This document shows positions 1 through 9,406 of a stretch of 45,309 nt of DNA, piece after piece (the stretch's first letter is position 1; each line of letters starts with the position of its first letter). A program made the translations under genes and the position numbers. The stretch covers positions 1-45,309 of the forward strand of contig NHDG01000063.1 of NCBI GenBank assembly GCA_002167285.1, written 5' to 3'. The DNA is from Planctomycetia bacterium TMED53 (GTDB lineage: Bacteria; Planctomycetota; UBA8108; UBA1146). The notes under the pieces were generated by a model. That model did no database searches. It was given only the letters and a program-made list of their open reading frames with translations, and was not told the DNA's origin.

Positions 1-1271
1 AGACACTCTGCTCTGCGCCAGCGGGCACGCTGTTCCATCTCCTCGTCGCCCAATTCTCTGGCAGCCTTTTCGTGCCATTCATGCAAGTGAGGATCCGTGT
101 TTTGGACCCCGACACCCTCTGCGAGCTCGGCGAGCGCTCGCCACTGTCCACATGCACTCAAAGCCCCAGCGAGCTCGAAGCAGGTTGTGAGATCCGCACT
201 GGGCTCCTTGATCCATAGTTGAACAGCCCTATCGACGGCCTCCGAATGCTGAGGGTCCAGAATCGCGAGCTCTGTCCATGATTCACGCGCTGCCGCAAAC
301 CGGAGCTGTTCCATGGATTTTCTCGCGTGTTGTCGAAGTCGTATCATTGCTTCGGTATGACGATCGCTTTTGGCACAGATCTGCCCAATCCTTCCCGCCA
401 GATCAAAATCATCGAGTCCCTTTTCCTCTGCGCGTCGCCAGTGACGAAGAGCGACCTCCAAGTCTCCAGCTGCAAGTTTTTGCTCTCCTAATTGGAAAAG
501 ATGCATCGCACTTTGAAATTGCAGATGGCCAGCCCCCAAAAGTTCTAGTGCCCGATCAAGGGCTCTCCAGGGATCGGCTCGATGACTTGTCAACGCCGAC
601 AGATCCTGAAGCCCGTCAGCAGATTCCAAAAGAGATCGAGCTTCCGCTGAGGTTTTTGGATCGGAGACGAGGCCAAAGGCAGAGGGAGACGCGGTCACCA
701 CTTCTCTCAATAAAGGCAATTCTCCAATACGATCCCATAATCCATTTTGCCTGGCACTTCTCAGCAAAGCTTGCTCAGGCGTCAGGCCCAGATCGACAAA
801 TTCACGCAGACCCGATCCTATGGAGGAGAGATGTGGACCACGCCAAACCCCCTCCCCTGCATGAAGGACAGAGAGTAAATCTGCTGAAATCTCTAGCGCA
901 ATACTCTCAGCAGCGACCGTTGAGTCGATCTTGCCCTCCTCGAGACAGAGGATTCCCGGACATTGTTGCTGCTCCAGACCCCTCCTCTCAAAACGTTCAA
1001 TTTCCTTCGATTTCAGCAATGGTTCTTTGAGTAAAGCACGGTGCAAAACCGACCTTCGCTGCGGAATCTCCAGATCCACCAAAACTGCTGAGGAAACTTC
1101 TAGCGAAATGAGCGGGTCCTTTTCCCCCAACGGATAAAAGCGCCATACCCCCTCACCAAAACGGTTCAGGGCATGAACCAAAGCTCGCGAAGTATCGCCG
1201 GGATGACCAGAAGCGACGACTTCAGCGAGGGGAGCAGCTGCCGCTGAGTCGATGAACCTGTTCTCTGTCAT
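1..1271 (-). CDS. Partial CDS running off the window start (3' end missing); hypothetical protein with a helical/TPR-like C-terminal part
   Basis: My reverse-complement reading from ATG at 1271 (MTENRFIDSAAAAPLAEVVASGHPGDTSRALVHALNRFGEGVWRFYPLG...) stays open to position 1. It is absent from the ORF track because no stop lies in the window. The + strand ORFs at 278-1137 are antisense to it. Confidence 0.7.
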   Translation of the reverse strand, partial: MTENRFIDSAAAAPLAEVVASGHPGDTSRALVHALNRFGEGVWRFYPLGEKDPLISLEVSSAVLVDLEIPQRRSVLHRALLKEPLLKSKEIERFERRGLEQQQCPGILCLEEGKIDSTVAAESIALEISADLLSVLHAGEGVWRGPHLSSIGSGLREFVDLGLTPEQALLRSARQNGLWDRIGELPLLREVVTASPSAFGLVSDPKTSAEARSLLESADGLQDLSALTSHRADPWRALDRALELLGAGHLQFQSAMHLFQLGEQKLAAGDLEVALRHWRRAEEKGLDDFDLAGRIGQICAKSDRHTEAMIRLRQHARKSMEQLRFAAARESWTELAILDPQHSEAVDRAVQLWIKEPSADLTTCFELAGALSACGQWRALAELAEGVGVQNTDPHLHEWHEKAARELGDEEMEQRARWRRAEC

Positions 1272-2054
1272 TGAGGAGACCTGTTTTACCCCAGGAAAAT
1301 GAGCGGGGACCCTTCAGTGAAGATTAGCATCTCCTCGCTCCTCTAAGCCTCCCGAGACCCCCTCATCCGCTCAGAATCGATAGATTTACGCAGAATTCTC
1401 CTGTCACGGGAAAAAATGCCGAAATCCCTGTCCGATGATCGACCAGATTCGGATCAGGGTGGCAAATGCTGTGGTCGAAACTAGAGCCGAATCTTGTCCG
1501 GTTTTCGGACATTTTTCCCCGCTTTGGCTGTTTCCTAACTCCTGAAATCTACAAATGTTCTGTCAGCCAATTATCTGGACCTCGACCACTGCAATAACGT
1601 CCAACAAAGGTCCGCAGAAAGGGGATCTACACTATCCCCAAAGCCTCTTTGGAGCCGTATAATGGGCTTATGGACTGGGGATTTTTCCAGGACATTTTTC
1701 AATCATTTCGCCCGTGAGGGAAATGTCGGCACCGTTCGACATCATGAGGCGAATGTTGATTTCTGGATGATTGCATTTCACCCCCACTGGAGGTTGCTTC
1801 GGTGAAAAACGGTGGAAGGCGGTTTCCAAAATCAAATTTATCGAGCTGCCCGGGGGGGTAGTTCATTTTTGGGTTTAAAGGGTACTGATCGGGAAAAGGT
1901 CCATACCTGTCCCCCGGATTTAGGGATGGTCAATTTTCCATTGGGTGACTTCAGCGCTTGCCTGCCTGGTGAGAGCTTTGATCACTCTGCGATCAGGGAG
2001 ATTGAGGTTCGGGCATATCGACCCGGACATATTTGGGAAGGGAGTGTCCCCATA

Positions 2055-4625
2055 ATGCGCAACTTGCCGTTTACCTCCACCATTGCAGGAGCAGTTCTCC
2101 TGATCATCTGTGGAGTTTTTGTCGTTACCCCCGTCTCCGGCCAACCGGATTGGGTTCAGTTTACCAACGAAACTGCAACCAGAATTCAAGCGAGCCCCGA
2201 CATTTCGACCTCAGATGCAGAGGAAAAAGATTACATCTGGGGCGACGTCGACAATGACGGAGATACCGACTTGATTTGTGTGCGCAAACAGCCGTTCACC
2301 AGCGGTGGCGTCACAGCATTCAAAACCAATGTGTTGTTCATGAACGAAAACGGCGTACTGGTCGATCGTACTTCTGAGTACGCCAGTGCTTCCGATGTGG
2401 CGGGAGACAACGGATTCCTCACCCCCACGAATGACCGTGACGTCATCCTCGGCGATTTCAACAACGATGGTTGGCTCGACTTCGTCACTGCCGTCACCCT
2501 TGCGGATGGACAGCCAAAGCACATCTCCTATCCGCGAATCTACATGAACCTAGGTCTCGTCAATGGTACCTGGGCTGGTTTCCTTCACGAAGACGCACGA
2601 ATGCAGCAGTTTGAGGGGAATGCCCCGAATGGGTTCCCACACGCTCCTCGCTTCTGCTCTGTCGATGTCGGAGATATCGACGAGGATGGCGATCTCGATA
2701 TTTACATCGGAGATTACGACAGCGGTGGAACTCAGACCCTCGACTTCAACGATCGTATTCTTCTCAATGACGGCAACGGCTTCTTCACTGACGGAACCAC
2801 CACCGTGTTCACTGGAAACATCGTCGTCGGTGGTAGTCCATTCCCATTCCCCCAGTCTGCGTTCGGAATGGCTTCCGCCATTCGGGATATGAATGGTGAT
2901 GGCCACCTCGACATCGTCAAGGATACGGCTTTGAACCCACCCCAGTACGTCGGAGTGGCTTACAACAATAACGGCAGTGTCGGTAGCTTCGGGGCGCACA
3001 AAGAGAGTTTCCCGAGCATGGCCCCCTACCACATCACGATCGGTGATCTGAACAATGACGGTGCCAACGATATCGTCGTGACCGACGATGGGGCTGATTC
3101 ATACCTTCTCAACAACGGTAATGACGCCAATGGTCTCGCCAATTTCAACCGCTTCCTTTACACCTTTTCCGGTGGAACGGGAGCTACTGGAGATGATGGC
3201 TTTGGTGGCAACTCGGTGATCGCCGACCTCGATAATGACGGCTGGAACGACGTCATCATTACCGATGTCGATGTGGATATCGCCGGTTGTAACCGTCGCA
3301 TGCACATTTACCACAATCTGGGTAATGCTCCGAACGTCACACTTCTCCAAGAGGATGACGGTGCCGCTTGGCGCCCCAATGGTGTTCATGACGTCGCTGT
3401 CATGGATATCAATGGCGATGGTTGGCTCGACATGGTCATCGGCACATGCACCGGTACCGAGGTTTGGATGAACGAAGCCCCCATAGGACTGAACATTGCA
3501 GGCGCAGGGACCAATCCCAGCCAAGTGCCATGTACTGACACGGCAACTGTTCAAGTCTCTGTTGAAGCTTTTGGTGGCGGAATCATCGATCAGCCCACCG
3601 TCATGCTTCACACCTCCGCAGATGGAGGGGCATTCGTGCAAACTCCGATGACCTCTGCGGGTGGCGCCAACTACGAAGGGGTCCTCGACGGCAACAGCGC
3701 CACATCGACGATCGCTTGGTTTGTCACTGCTTCCTTGACCAATGGAATCTCTGAATCCATTGCAACGACAACTCTTCCTGTTGCTGACAGCCTCAGCCTA
3801 GATCTCAACGACTTCGAATCTGGGGCAGCTGGCGGCTGGACAGTGGTCAGCGACGCAGCTGTCACTGCAGGGGCTTGGGAATTGGCTGACCCCATTGGCA
3901 CCACGAGTGCTGGAGTCACCTCACAGCCTGAAAACGCAGCGAGCGGTTCACTTTGCTGGATCACTCAAAATGGAGTCATCGGAGGAGCTGCGGGAGCAGC
4001 GGACCTCGATGGTGGCCCCACCCACCTGATCAGTCCTAGCTTGAATCTTGCCGGCTCCGATCCGGTGATCAGTTTCAATCTCTGGTACGCCAACATTGAA
4101 ACGGACCCGAGCCAGCTCGATAACTTTGTCGTCTCCGTCTCCAATGACGGTGGTGCGAATTGGACCACTGCCCTCATCGTTGGTGGAGCTCTTGGAACAT
4201 CAGGAACTTGGCAGAACTTCTCGTTTGCCGTCAGTGATTTCGTGACTCCAAGTGCAAATACCCAGGTTCGTTTCACAGCCTCGGACTCACCTAACAACTC
4301 ATTGGTTGAGGCAGGAATCGATGATTTCACCATCGAGGTCGCAGAGTGCAACGGTACTGGTGGCATCACTTTCCAGCGTGGAGACGCCAACCTTGACGGA
4401 AGTCGCGATATCAGTGACCCGGTCAATATCCTTCAGCTGCTCTTCAACTCAACTCCTGTCGGCTGTGATGACGCCGCGGATGCGAATGACGACGGTAGCT
4501 TGGATATCGCCGACGCTGTTGCTGCACTGAGCTTCCTCTTCGGAGGGGCTACTTTGCCGGCACCGATCGATTGTGGTGAAGACCCCACCACCGATACTCT
4601 GGATTGTGCTGTTGGTTGCCCCTAA
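2055..4625 (+). CDS. Secreted VCBS/FG-GAP repeat protein with a jelly-roll-like region and C-terminal dockerin-like Cys module
   Basis: Signal peptide MRNLPFTSTIAGAVLLIICGVFVVTPVSGQP; repeated D-x-D-x-DG-x-x-D-I/L motifs (DVDNDGDTDLI, DIDEDGDLDIYIGD, DMNGDGHLDIV); C-terminal FQRGDANLDG...CDDAADANDDG...CGEDPTTDTLDCAVGCP. The upstream ORF start at 1812 is probably not used. Confidence 0.85.
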   Translation: MRNLPFTSTIAGAVLLIICGVFVVTPVSGQPDWVQFTNETATRIQASPDISTSDAEEKDYIWGDVDNDGDTDLICVRKQPFTSGGVTAFKTNVLFMNENGVLVDRTSEYASASDVAGDNGFLTPTNDRDVILGDFNNDGWLDFVTAVTLADGQPKHISYPRIYMNLGLVNGTWAGFLHEDARMQQFEGNAPNGFPHAPRFCSVDVGDIDEDGDLDIYIGDYDSGGTQTLDFNDRILLNDGNGFFTDGTTTVFTGNIVVGGSPFPFPQSAFGMASAIRDMNGDGHLDIVKDTALNPPQYVGVAYNNNGSVGSFGAHKESFPSMAPYHITIGDLNNDGANDIVVTDDGADSYLLNNGNDANGLANFNRFLYTFSGGTGATGDDGFGGNSVIADLDNDGWNDVIITDVDVDIAGCNRRMHIYHNLGNAPNVTLLQEDDGAAWRPNGVHDVAVMDINGDGWLDMVIGTCTGTEVWMNEAPIGLNIAGAGTNPSQVPCTDTATVQVSVEAFGGGIIDQPTVMLHTSADGGAFVQTPMTSAGGANYEGVLDGNSATSTIAWFVTASLTNGISESIATTTLPVADSLSLDLNDFESGAAGGWTVVSDAAVTAGAWELADPIGTTSAGVTSQPENAASGSLCWITQNGVIGGAAGAADLDGGPTHLISPSLNLAGSDPVISFNLWYANIETDPSQLDNFVVSVSNDGGANWTTALIVGGALGTSGTWQNFSFAVSDFVTPSANTQVRFTASDSPNNSLVEAGIDDFTIEVAECNGTGGITFQRGDANLDGSRDISDPVNILQLLFNSTPVGCDDAADANDDGSLDIADAVAALSFLFGGATLPAPIDCGEDPTTDTLDCAVGCP
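4371..4622 (+). other. Dockerin-like Cys module, copy A
   Basis: FQRGDANLDGSRDISD...GCDDAADANDDGSLDIAD...DCGEDPTTDTLDCAVGCP: two 12-residue Ca loops and four Cys. Confidence 0.75.
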
Positions 4626-4675
4626 GGGGTAAACTCACCACCAAAATGCTTTAGGTGGTGATCAAGTTTGAATCC

Positions 4676-4713
4676 GATCCCGGTACTCCACTTCAAAATG
4701 GAGTGCCGGGATC
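4676..4713. terminator. Strong inverted repeat downstream of the VCBS gene (possible terminator, no clear T-tract)
   Basis: GATCCCGGTACTCCA cttcaaaa TGGAGTGCCGGGATC; preceded by a second hairpin TCACCACC...GGTGGTGA around 4635-4661. Confidence 0.45.
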
Positions 4714-4947
4714 AGATCGAACCAGGGGGCTTCTTCCTTTTGAGGGAGGCGCCCCACTTTTTTCGAAGTGCTTTTCGAAGTTACTTTTTGCAACGATCGA
4801 GGCTCTTCGAGAGTGATTTATAAAAGGGATTGACCCGATTTGATTTCGGGTCAGGGAGCTTGCCCGCAAGGCTCGGATTCCAAGGAGTTGATTCTCGGTT
4901 AACACCGAGGGATCCGTTTTTAGCGGTCAAGAATAGAGGGAGAAAAC

Positions 4948-6705
4948 ATGTACAGAGGATTCATATCCATGCCAGCATGGCTGATCTTATTGAGCCTGTT
5001 GCCAGGATTTTTCCTTTTTAATCCGGTAGCCGCCCAATCTCCGCAGCCAAAAGCGGGGGATCCACTGCCATTTTTGAACAGTGCACAATTGGAGCGGTTC
5101 GAGTTGGGCAAGGTACAATTCCTTCGTACCTTTAGCGAAGCGGAAGGGCTTGGACCAGGATTCAATCAGGATTCCTGTGCTTCGTGCCACGCCCTGCCCA
5201 TTGGTGGAACCAGCCCGATCACCGTGACTCGATTCGGAGCCGCCGATAAGGGAGCGCCGTTTGATCCTCTCGATGCTGAAGGTGGCTCATTGCTGCAGGC
5301 AAATTCCATCGCTCCTGAGTGCCTGGAAATCGTTCCTGCGAACGCGACGATCATCGCAGATCGAATCACTCCTTCAATTCTTGGAGCGGGCTTAGTTGAA
5401 GCCATCGATGGCTCGGTCATCGTGGCGAATCAATCCAATGGAGGGACTGTTCATTGGGTGCCTATCCTTGAAGACCCCACTGCTCCCCTTGCGGTCGGCC
5501 GCTTTGGTTGGAAATCACAATTGGCAACACTGATGTCTTTCAGTGGTGACGCCACGCTGATGGAGATGGGAATCACAAATAGCGTCCTCCAAGTGGAAAA
5601 TGCTCCTAACGGAGACACTTCGTTGATTCCCATATGCGATTCGGTGACGGATCCGGAAGAGCCCGTCGATAATGGAGTCCCCTACCTTGAACGAATTACG
5701 GACTTCCAGAAATTCCTGGCTCCTCCACCACAAACTCCCAAGAGTGGAATGTCTGGTGAGGCGATTTTCACGAGTATCGGCTGCGCGGATTGCCATCGTC
5801 CGGAGTACACCACTGGAACCAGTCCAGAACCGGGAATGTCCGGAGTCACATTCCGCCCCTACAGTGATTTTCTTCTCCACGACATGGGAGCCTTGGGAGA
5901 TGGAATCGCCCAAGGAGATGCTCTCGAAACTGAAATGAAAACACCTCCTCTTTGGGGATTACGCATTAGAGGACAGTTCCTTCACGATGGTCGTGTACTA
6001 GTTCAAGACCTCTATCAGGGGGTCAACGATGCCGTCGGTTGGCACTTCGGTGACGCACTTCCATCATCCCAAGCATGGAACAATCTTGATAAGAGTGAAC
6101 AAGATAAGGTGGTCGCTTTCCTCAACTCATTGGGACGCTCTGAGTACGACACCGATGGGAACAGCTTCATCGACGAAGCAGATCTACAAGGCTTCATCAA
6201 TTGCTGGACCGGAGATGCTCCTGGGTCGTTTAACGCGGATTCTCCGTGTGCTTTACATGACCTCGATCAAGATGGAGATGTCGATGCCACCGATTTGGCA
6301 GGCCTCCAACAAGCCTATGAAGGAACCGTTGTCGATTGCGACCTGGATGGAACTTGGGATTTGATCCAAATATTGACCCTCAATGGTGATACCAACAGCA
6401 ACGGTATTCTTGATGCTTGCGAAGATCCGTTCTTCCGCAGGGGAGATGTCAATTTGGACGGAACCGTCGATATCGGCGACGCGGTTTCTTTACTCTCCTC
6501 CCTCTTTGGTGGTGCTGGATTGCCAGAGTGCCTAGATGGAAGCGATTCTAACGACGACGGAGCCATCGATATCGGTGACGCCGTATTCGTATTGTCGTTC
6601 CTGTTTTCTTCAGGTACCGATATGCCTGCACCAGGAATTACGATCTGCGGCCAAGACCCGACGGCAGATGGCCTCGATTGTTCAGCTGCCAACAGCTGCC
6701 CATAA
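4948..6705 (+). CDS. Secreted di-heme oxidoreductase (DUF1111 / thiol-oxidoreductase-like) with C-terminal dockerin-like modules
   Basis: Signal peptide; two CxxCH heme sites (CASCH, CADCH); 'LHDMGALGDGIAQGDALETEMKTPPLWGLRIRGQFLHDGR' typical of the DUF1111 family; C-terminal RGDVNLDG module. Confidence 0.85.
   Translation: MYRGFISMPAWLILLSLLPGFFLFNPVAAQSPQPKAGDPLPFLNSAQLERFELGKVQFLRTFSEAEGLGPGFNQDSCASCHALPIGGTSPITVTRFGAADKGAPFDPLDAEGGSLLQANSIAPECLEIVPANATIIADRITPSILGAGLVEAIDGSVIVANQSNGGTVHWVPILEDPTAPLAVGRFGWKSQLATLMSFSGDATLMEMGITNSVLQVENAPNGDTSLIPICDSVTDPEEPVDNGVPYLERITDFQKFLAPPPQTPKSGMSGEAIFTSIGCADCHRPEYTTGTSPEPGMSGVTFRPYSDFLLHDMGALGDGIAQGDALETEMKTPPLWGLRIRGQFLHDGRVLVQDLYQGVNDAVGWHFGDALPSSQAWNNLDKSEQDKVVAFLNSLGRSEYDTDGNSFIDEADLQGFINCWTGDAPGSFNADSPCALHDLDQDGDVDATDLAGLQQAYEGTVVDCDLDGTWDLIQILTLNGDTNSNGILDACEDPFFRRGDVNLDGTVDIGDAVSLLSSLFGGAGLPECLDGSDSNDDGAIDIGDAVFVLSFLFSSGTDMPAPGITICGQDPTADGLDCSAANSCP
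6433..6702 (+). other. Dockerin-like Cys module, copy B
   Basis: FRRGDVNLDGTVDIGD...ECLDGSDSNDDGAIDIGD...ICGQDPTADGLDCSAANSCP. Confidence 0.75.
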
Positions 6706-6723
6706 ATTCTCAGGAGCATTAAA

Positions 6724-6762
6724 AAAAGAGCGGAGTGACCCATCGGGTCACTCCGCTCTTTT
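6724..6762. terminator. Bidirectional Rho-independent terminator
   Basis: AAAAGAGCGGAGTGACCC atc GGGTCACTCCGCTCTTTT; lies between convergent genes. Confidence 0.9.
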
Positions 6763-6781
6763 AATTTATTGAAGACGATTC

Positions 6782-7600
6782 TCAGATGGCCCATTCCAAA
6801 AATAGGTATGTTCCACCCAAATCTAGATCAGCAGAGGTTCCACTTCCGTCATCTTGAATATCAAGGATCAACGAACGATGACCGACACCGATCAGCATTC
6901 CCGACCCTTGGCGTAATCCGGCACGTAGAGTTGTTCCTTGATAGGTACCATCGATATCTCCGTAGCTGATCCAGAGCCCAGAGACCTCTGCATCAAGCTC
7001 AAGGCCCCAGTTGTTACCGATGGGCACACCGAAGGAAGCTCCGAGCCCGAAGGTAGGTACCCACTCATCCAAGGTCTCTGTAGCACTCTCTGAAACCCCT
7101 CCTACCGATCCTGAGATCGTGGAGTCGAGAACGAGGTGGTCAGCACCCCAGATGTATTTCAATCCGACAGGGCCAATTCCAAAAAGTGCACCTTTGTTCT
7201 TCAAAGAAGTGATGGAAAGATTGAAATCACTTGTGATATCAGCGGCGTCAAAAACTGTTCCACCAAAATCCAGTGACCCTGTGAGCGTGTTTGCTCCTGT
7301 GGATGAGAAATCGAGAGTAGTCGCTTCGACAGTACCCAATCCAAAATCACCCTCGACTGAGTAGACCCAAATCGACTCTTCTTCTCCAAGACCAAGATCT
7401 CCTTCAAGGTCTATCAGGTCTCCAGCGGAACCAAGGTCGGAAGCACGGATAGCACCACCAGGTGACGGTGACCAATTTTCACCGCGAAGCCGAATCGATC
7501 CAGCGCCTCCTGCTTGGCAACCGACAACGACCAACAACAGTAAAAGACTGAAACACCATCCAGCACCCCTCACAGTACTCCTGATTCTGATCCTGGACAT
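6782..7600 (-). CDS. Outer-membrane beta-barrel-like lipoprotein
   Basis: MSRIRIRSTVRGAGWCFSLLLLLVVVGCQAGG lipobox. Repeated beta-rich amphipathic segments with a C-terminal 'LDLGGTYLFLEWAI'. The longer ORF start overlaps tRNA-Leu, so start reassigned to 7600. Confidence 0.65.
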   Translation of the reverse strand: MSRIRIRSTVRGAGWCFSLLLLLVVVGCQAGGAGSIRLRGENWSPSPGGAIRASDLGSAGDLIDLEGDLGLGEEESIWVYSVEGDFGLGTVEATTLDFSSTGANTLTGSLDFGGTVFDAADITSDFNLSITSLKNKGALFGIGPVGLKYIWGADHLVLDSTISGSVGGVSESATETLDEWVPTFGLGASFGVPIGNNWGLELDAEVSGLWISYGDIDGTYQGTTLRAGLRQGSGMLIGVGHRSLILDIQDDGSGTSADLDLGGTYLFLEWAI

Positions 7601-7626
7601 TCCGTATCCCTTCTGAGAAAAAAAGA

Positions 7627-7710
7627 TGGGCGAGCCGGGAATCGAACCCGGACCCCCAAACGGGGAGGGGATTTTAAGTCCCCCGCGTCTGCCAGTTCCG
7701 CCACTCGCCC
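7627..7710 (-). tRNA. tRNA-Leu(TAA)
   Basis: GGGCGAGTGGCGGAACTGGCAGACGCGGGGGACTTAAAATCCCC...GGTTCGATTCCCGGCTCGCCCA; 7-bp acceptor stem, anticodon TAA. Confidence 0.93.
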
Positions 7711-7886
7711 CCACAGGAGAATGCTGCCAAGAGCAGAAAATGGCAAGTCTTCTTATCGAGGGATTTTTGTGGATTCACCAAAATCCTGGAACGGCATAAT
7801 TTTAGAGCGCCCCCACAAATTGTAGGGAGGGCTGGATGAAATGTAGAGAATACGGCCCTAGAGATCAGAACCGAACTCCACTTAGG

Positions 7887-8681
7887 CTACTTGCAGGGGC
7901 ACTCGGAGGAGCAATTTTTGACGGCACAGTGGCATGCGGAAATGGCTCCATGATGAATGCTGGGATGATCAGAAGTCGCCAAAAGGCAGCAAAAATCGAC
8001 TCCTGGGAAGCAATAGACCGTAAAACTGACTCCATGCTTCAGCGGATGGATCCCTGAAGAAGTTTCATGCTCCATACAAACAAGAAAAAGGGACAGATGT
8101 GAACCTGCCCCTCTATAAAACACCTTCGGGATTTCGTGCTGTCCAACTTCCAAGACTGAAACTCCCCAGATACTAAAATTTTCAAATCGGGGAATGACGA
8201 CTGCTCGATCGATCAGATTCGAGACATAACTTGAAGCAGACTCATGAGATTGAAATAAAGCTGTCGGTTGATCGTCACCACTCAGCGTCCTCAAGTGAGA
8301 ATTAAAGACGGGATCGCTGATCACACTCGCGTCCAAAGTTCCACTGGATGCTGGTGAGTTAAAAAATTGAGGGGTTAAAAGTACAAGAATGAGCGCAGCA
8401 GTTGCCGCTAAAGGAAGAATCGTTATTCCACTCCAACGGCTTTTCGGCTTGGAAGACTCAAGGGCCAGCATTTGCTGTACCCCTTGCTTTAAATTATTTG
8501 GAGCTTCAGGTTGCCAAGCCTTGGCTTTGATTAATTGCTTCATGTGCCGAATGCCCTTGGCAGCATCAGCGCACTGGGGACAACGGGCCACATGAAGATC
8601 GATTTCTTCACTCGTGGGGAGATCTAATTCCTGATCTACCCAGTCATGAAGCTTATCTTGGAATCGAATGCAATCACTCAT
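7887..8681 (-). CDS. Anti-sigma factor, zinc-finger (ZAS/zf-HC2) type, membrane-anchored, Cys-rich C-terminus
   Basis: N-terminal DLHVARCPQCADA (H-x3-C-x2-C), a central hydrophobic segment ITILPLAATAALILVLLTPQ, located directly downstream of an ECF sigma gene. Confidence 0.75.
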   Translation of the reverse strand: MSDCIRFQDKLHDWVDQELDLPTSEEIDLHVARCPQCADAAKGIRHMKQLIKAKAWQPEAPNNLKQGVQQMLALESSKPKSRWSGITILPLAATAALILVLLTPQFFNSPASSGTLDASVISDPVFNSHLRTLSGDDQPTALFQSHESASSYVSNLIDRAVVIPRFENFSIWGVSVLEVGQHEIPKVFYRGAGSHLSLFLVCMEHETSSGIHPLKHGVSFTVYCFPGVDFCCLLATSDHPSIHHGAISACHCAVKNCSSECPCK

Positions 8682-8697
8682 GAGCCCGGTCCCTCTT

Positions 8698-9273
8698 CTA
8701 TGATTCTTTACCGTAACCTAGTTCCACGGCGTAACTCTCAAGTCTCTCACGAAGAAATGCTCGTGCTCGCGAAATTCTTGAACGCACAGTACCCACGGGA
8801 ATATCTAAGACTTCCGCAATCTCATCGTACCGAAGACCTTCCAAGTCGCACAACAACAGTGCACGACGGAAATCTTCAGGGAGCTCCCTCAGGAACCGGT
8901 TCACTTCGTCTCCAAAAAGATCCAAAAAAGTCTCTTCATTTTCAATCCCATCCCGTTCAAAAACCTGAACCGAGTGGCGACTATCAGAAGTCGCGATCTC
9001 TGCGGCTAGAGGCTGATGAACCGGTCTGCGTACTTTGACGCGGTACTGATCAATGAAGTGGTTTTTACAGATTCTGAACAACCATGACTTGGCATTACTC
9101 CCAGCCCTGAAGTTGGGAAATGCCTTAAATGCCTTCATGAAAGTATCTTGGGCCAAATCTTCTGCCTGGGCCCTGTTTCGTGTCAGACCCAGGGAAAAGC
9201 GGAAGACATCGTCGAGGTATGGCAAAAATACCTCCTCGAACGTGTTTCTCATCTCTTCGCTTTGGTTCTTCAT
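8698..9273 (-). CDS. ECF-family RNA polymerase sigma factor
   Basis: MKNQSEEMRNTFEEVFLPYLDDVFRFSLGLTRNRAQAEDLAQDTFMKAFKAF...SWLFRICKNHFID...LCDLEGLRYDEIAEVLDIPVGTVRSRISRARAFLRE. Start trimmed from 9390. Confidence 0.93.
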   Translation of the reverse strand: MKNQSEEMRNTFEEVFLPYLDDVFRFSLGLTRNRAQAEDLAQDTFMKAFKAFPNFRAGSNAKSWLFRICKNHFIDQYRVKVRRPVHQPLAAEIATSDSRHSVQVFERDGIENEETFLDLFGDEVNRFLRELPEDFRRALLLCDLEGLRYDEIAEVLDIPVGTVRSRISRARAFLRERLESYAVELGYGKES

Positions 9274-9406
9274 GGGAATCCCTTCTTGCGGATCAGGTGA
9301 CAGTCCTGGATAGCGGGATACTCTCAGGAAATCTGCTGACTGGTCCAAATCACCTCCCGGAGCCCAACACTCCAGAAGACTGACATCCAATCAACGAGAT
9401 CCTGGA

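Noticed and set aside
278-1137. + strand ORFs of 250 and 68 aa
   Set aside because: Antisense to a long open minus-strand frame (1271 to 1) with a natural protein composition; low-complexity translation with no recognisable domain.
1812-2054. N-terminal extension of the 937-aa ORF
   Set aside because: A clear signal peptide starts at the internal ATG 2055; the upstream 81 aa have no domain features.
7601-7714. N-terminal extension of ORF 6782..7714
   Set aside because: Overlaps tRNA-Leu; a lipoprotein signal starts at 7600.
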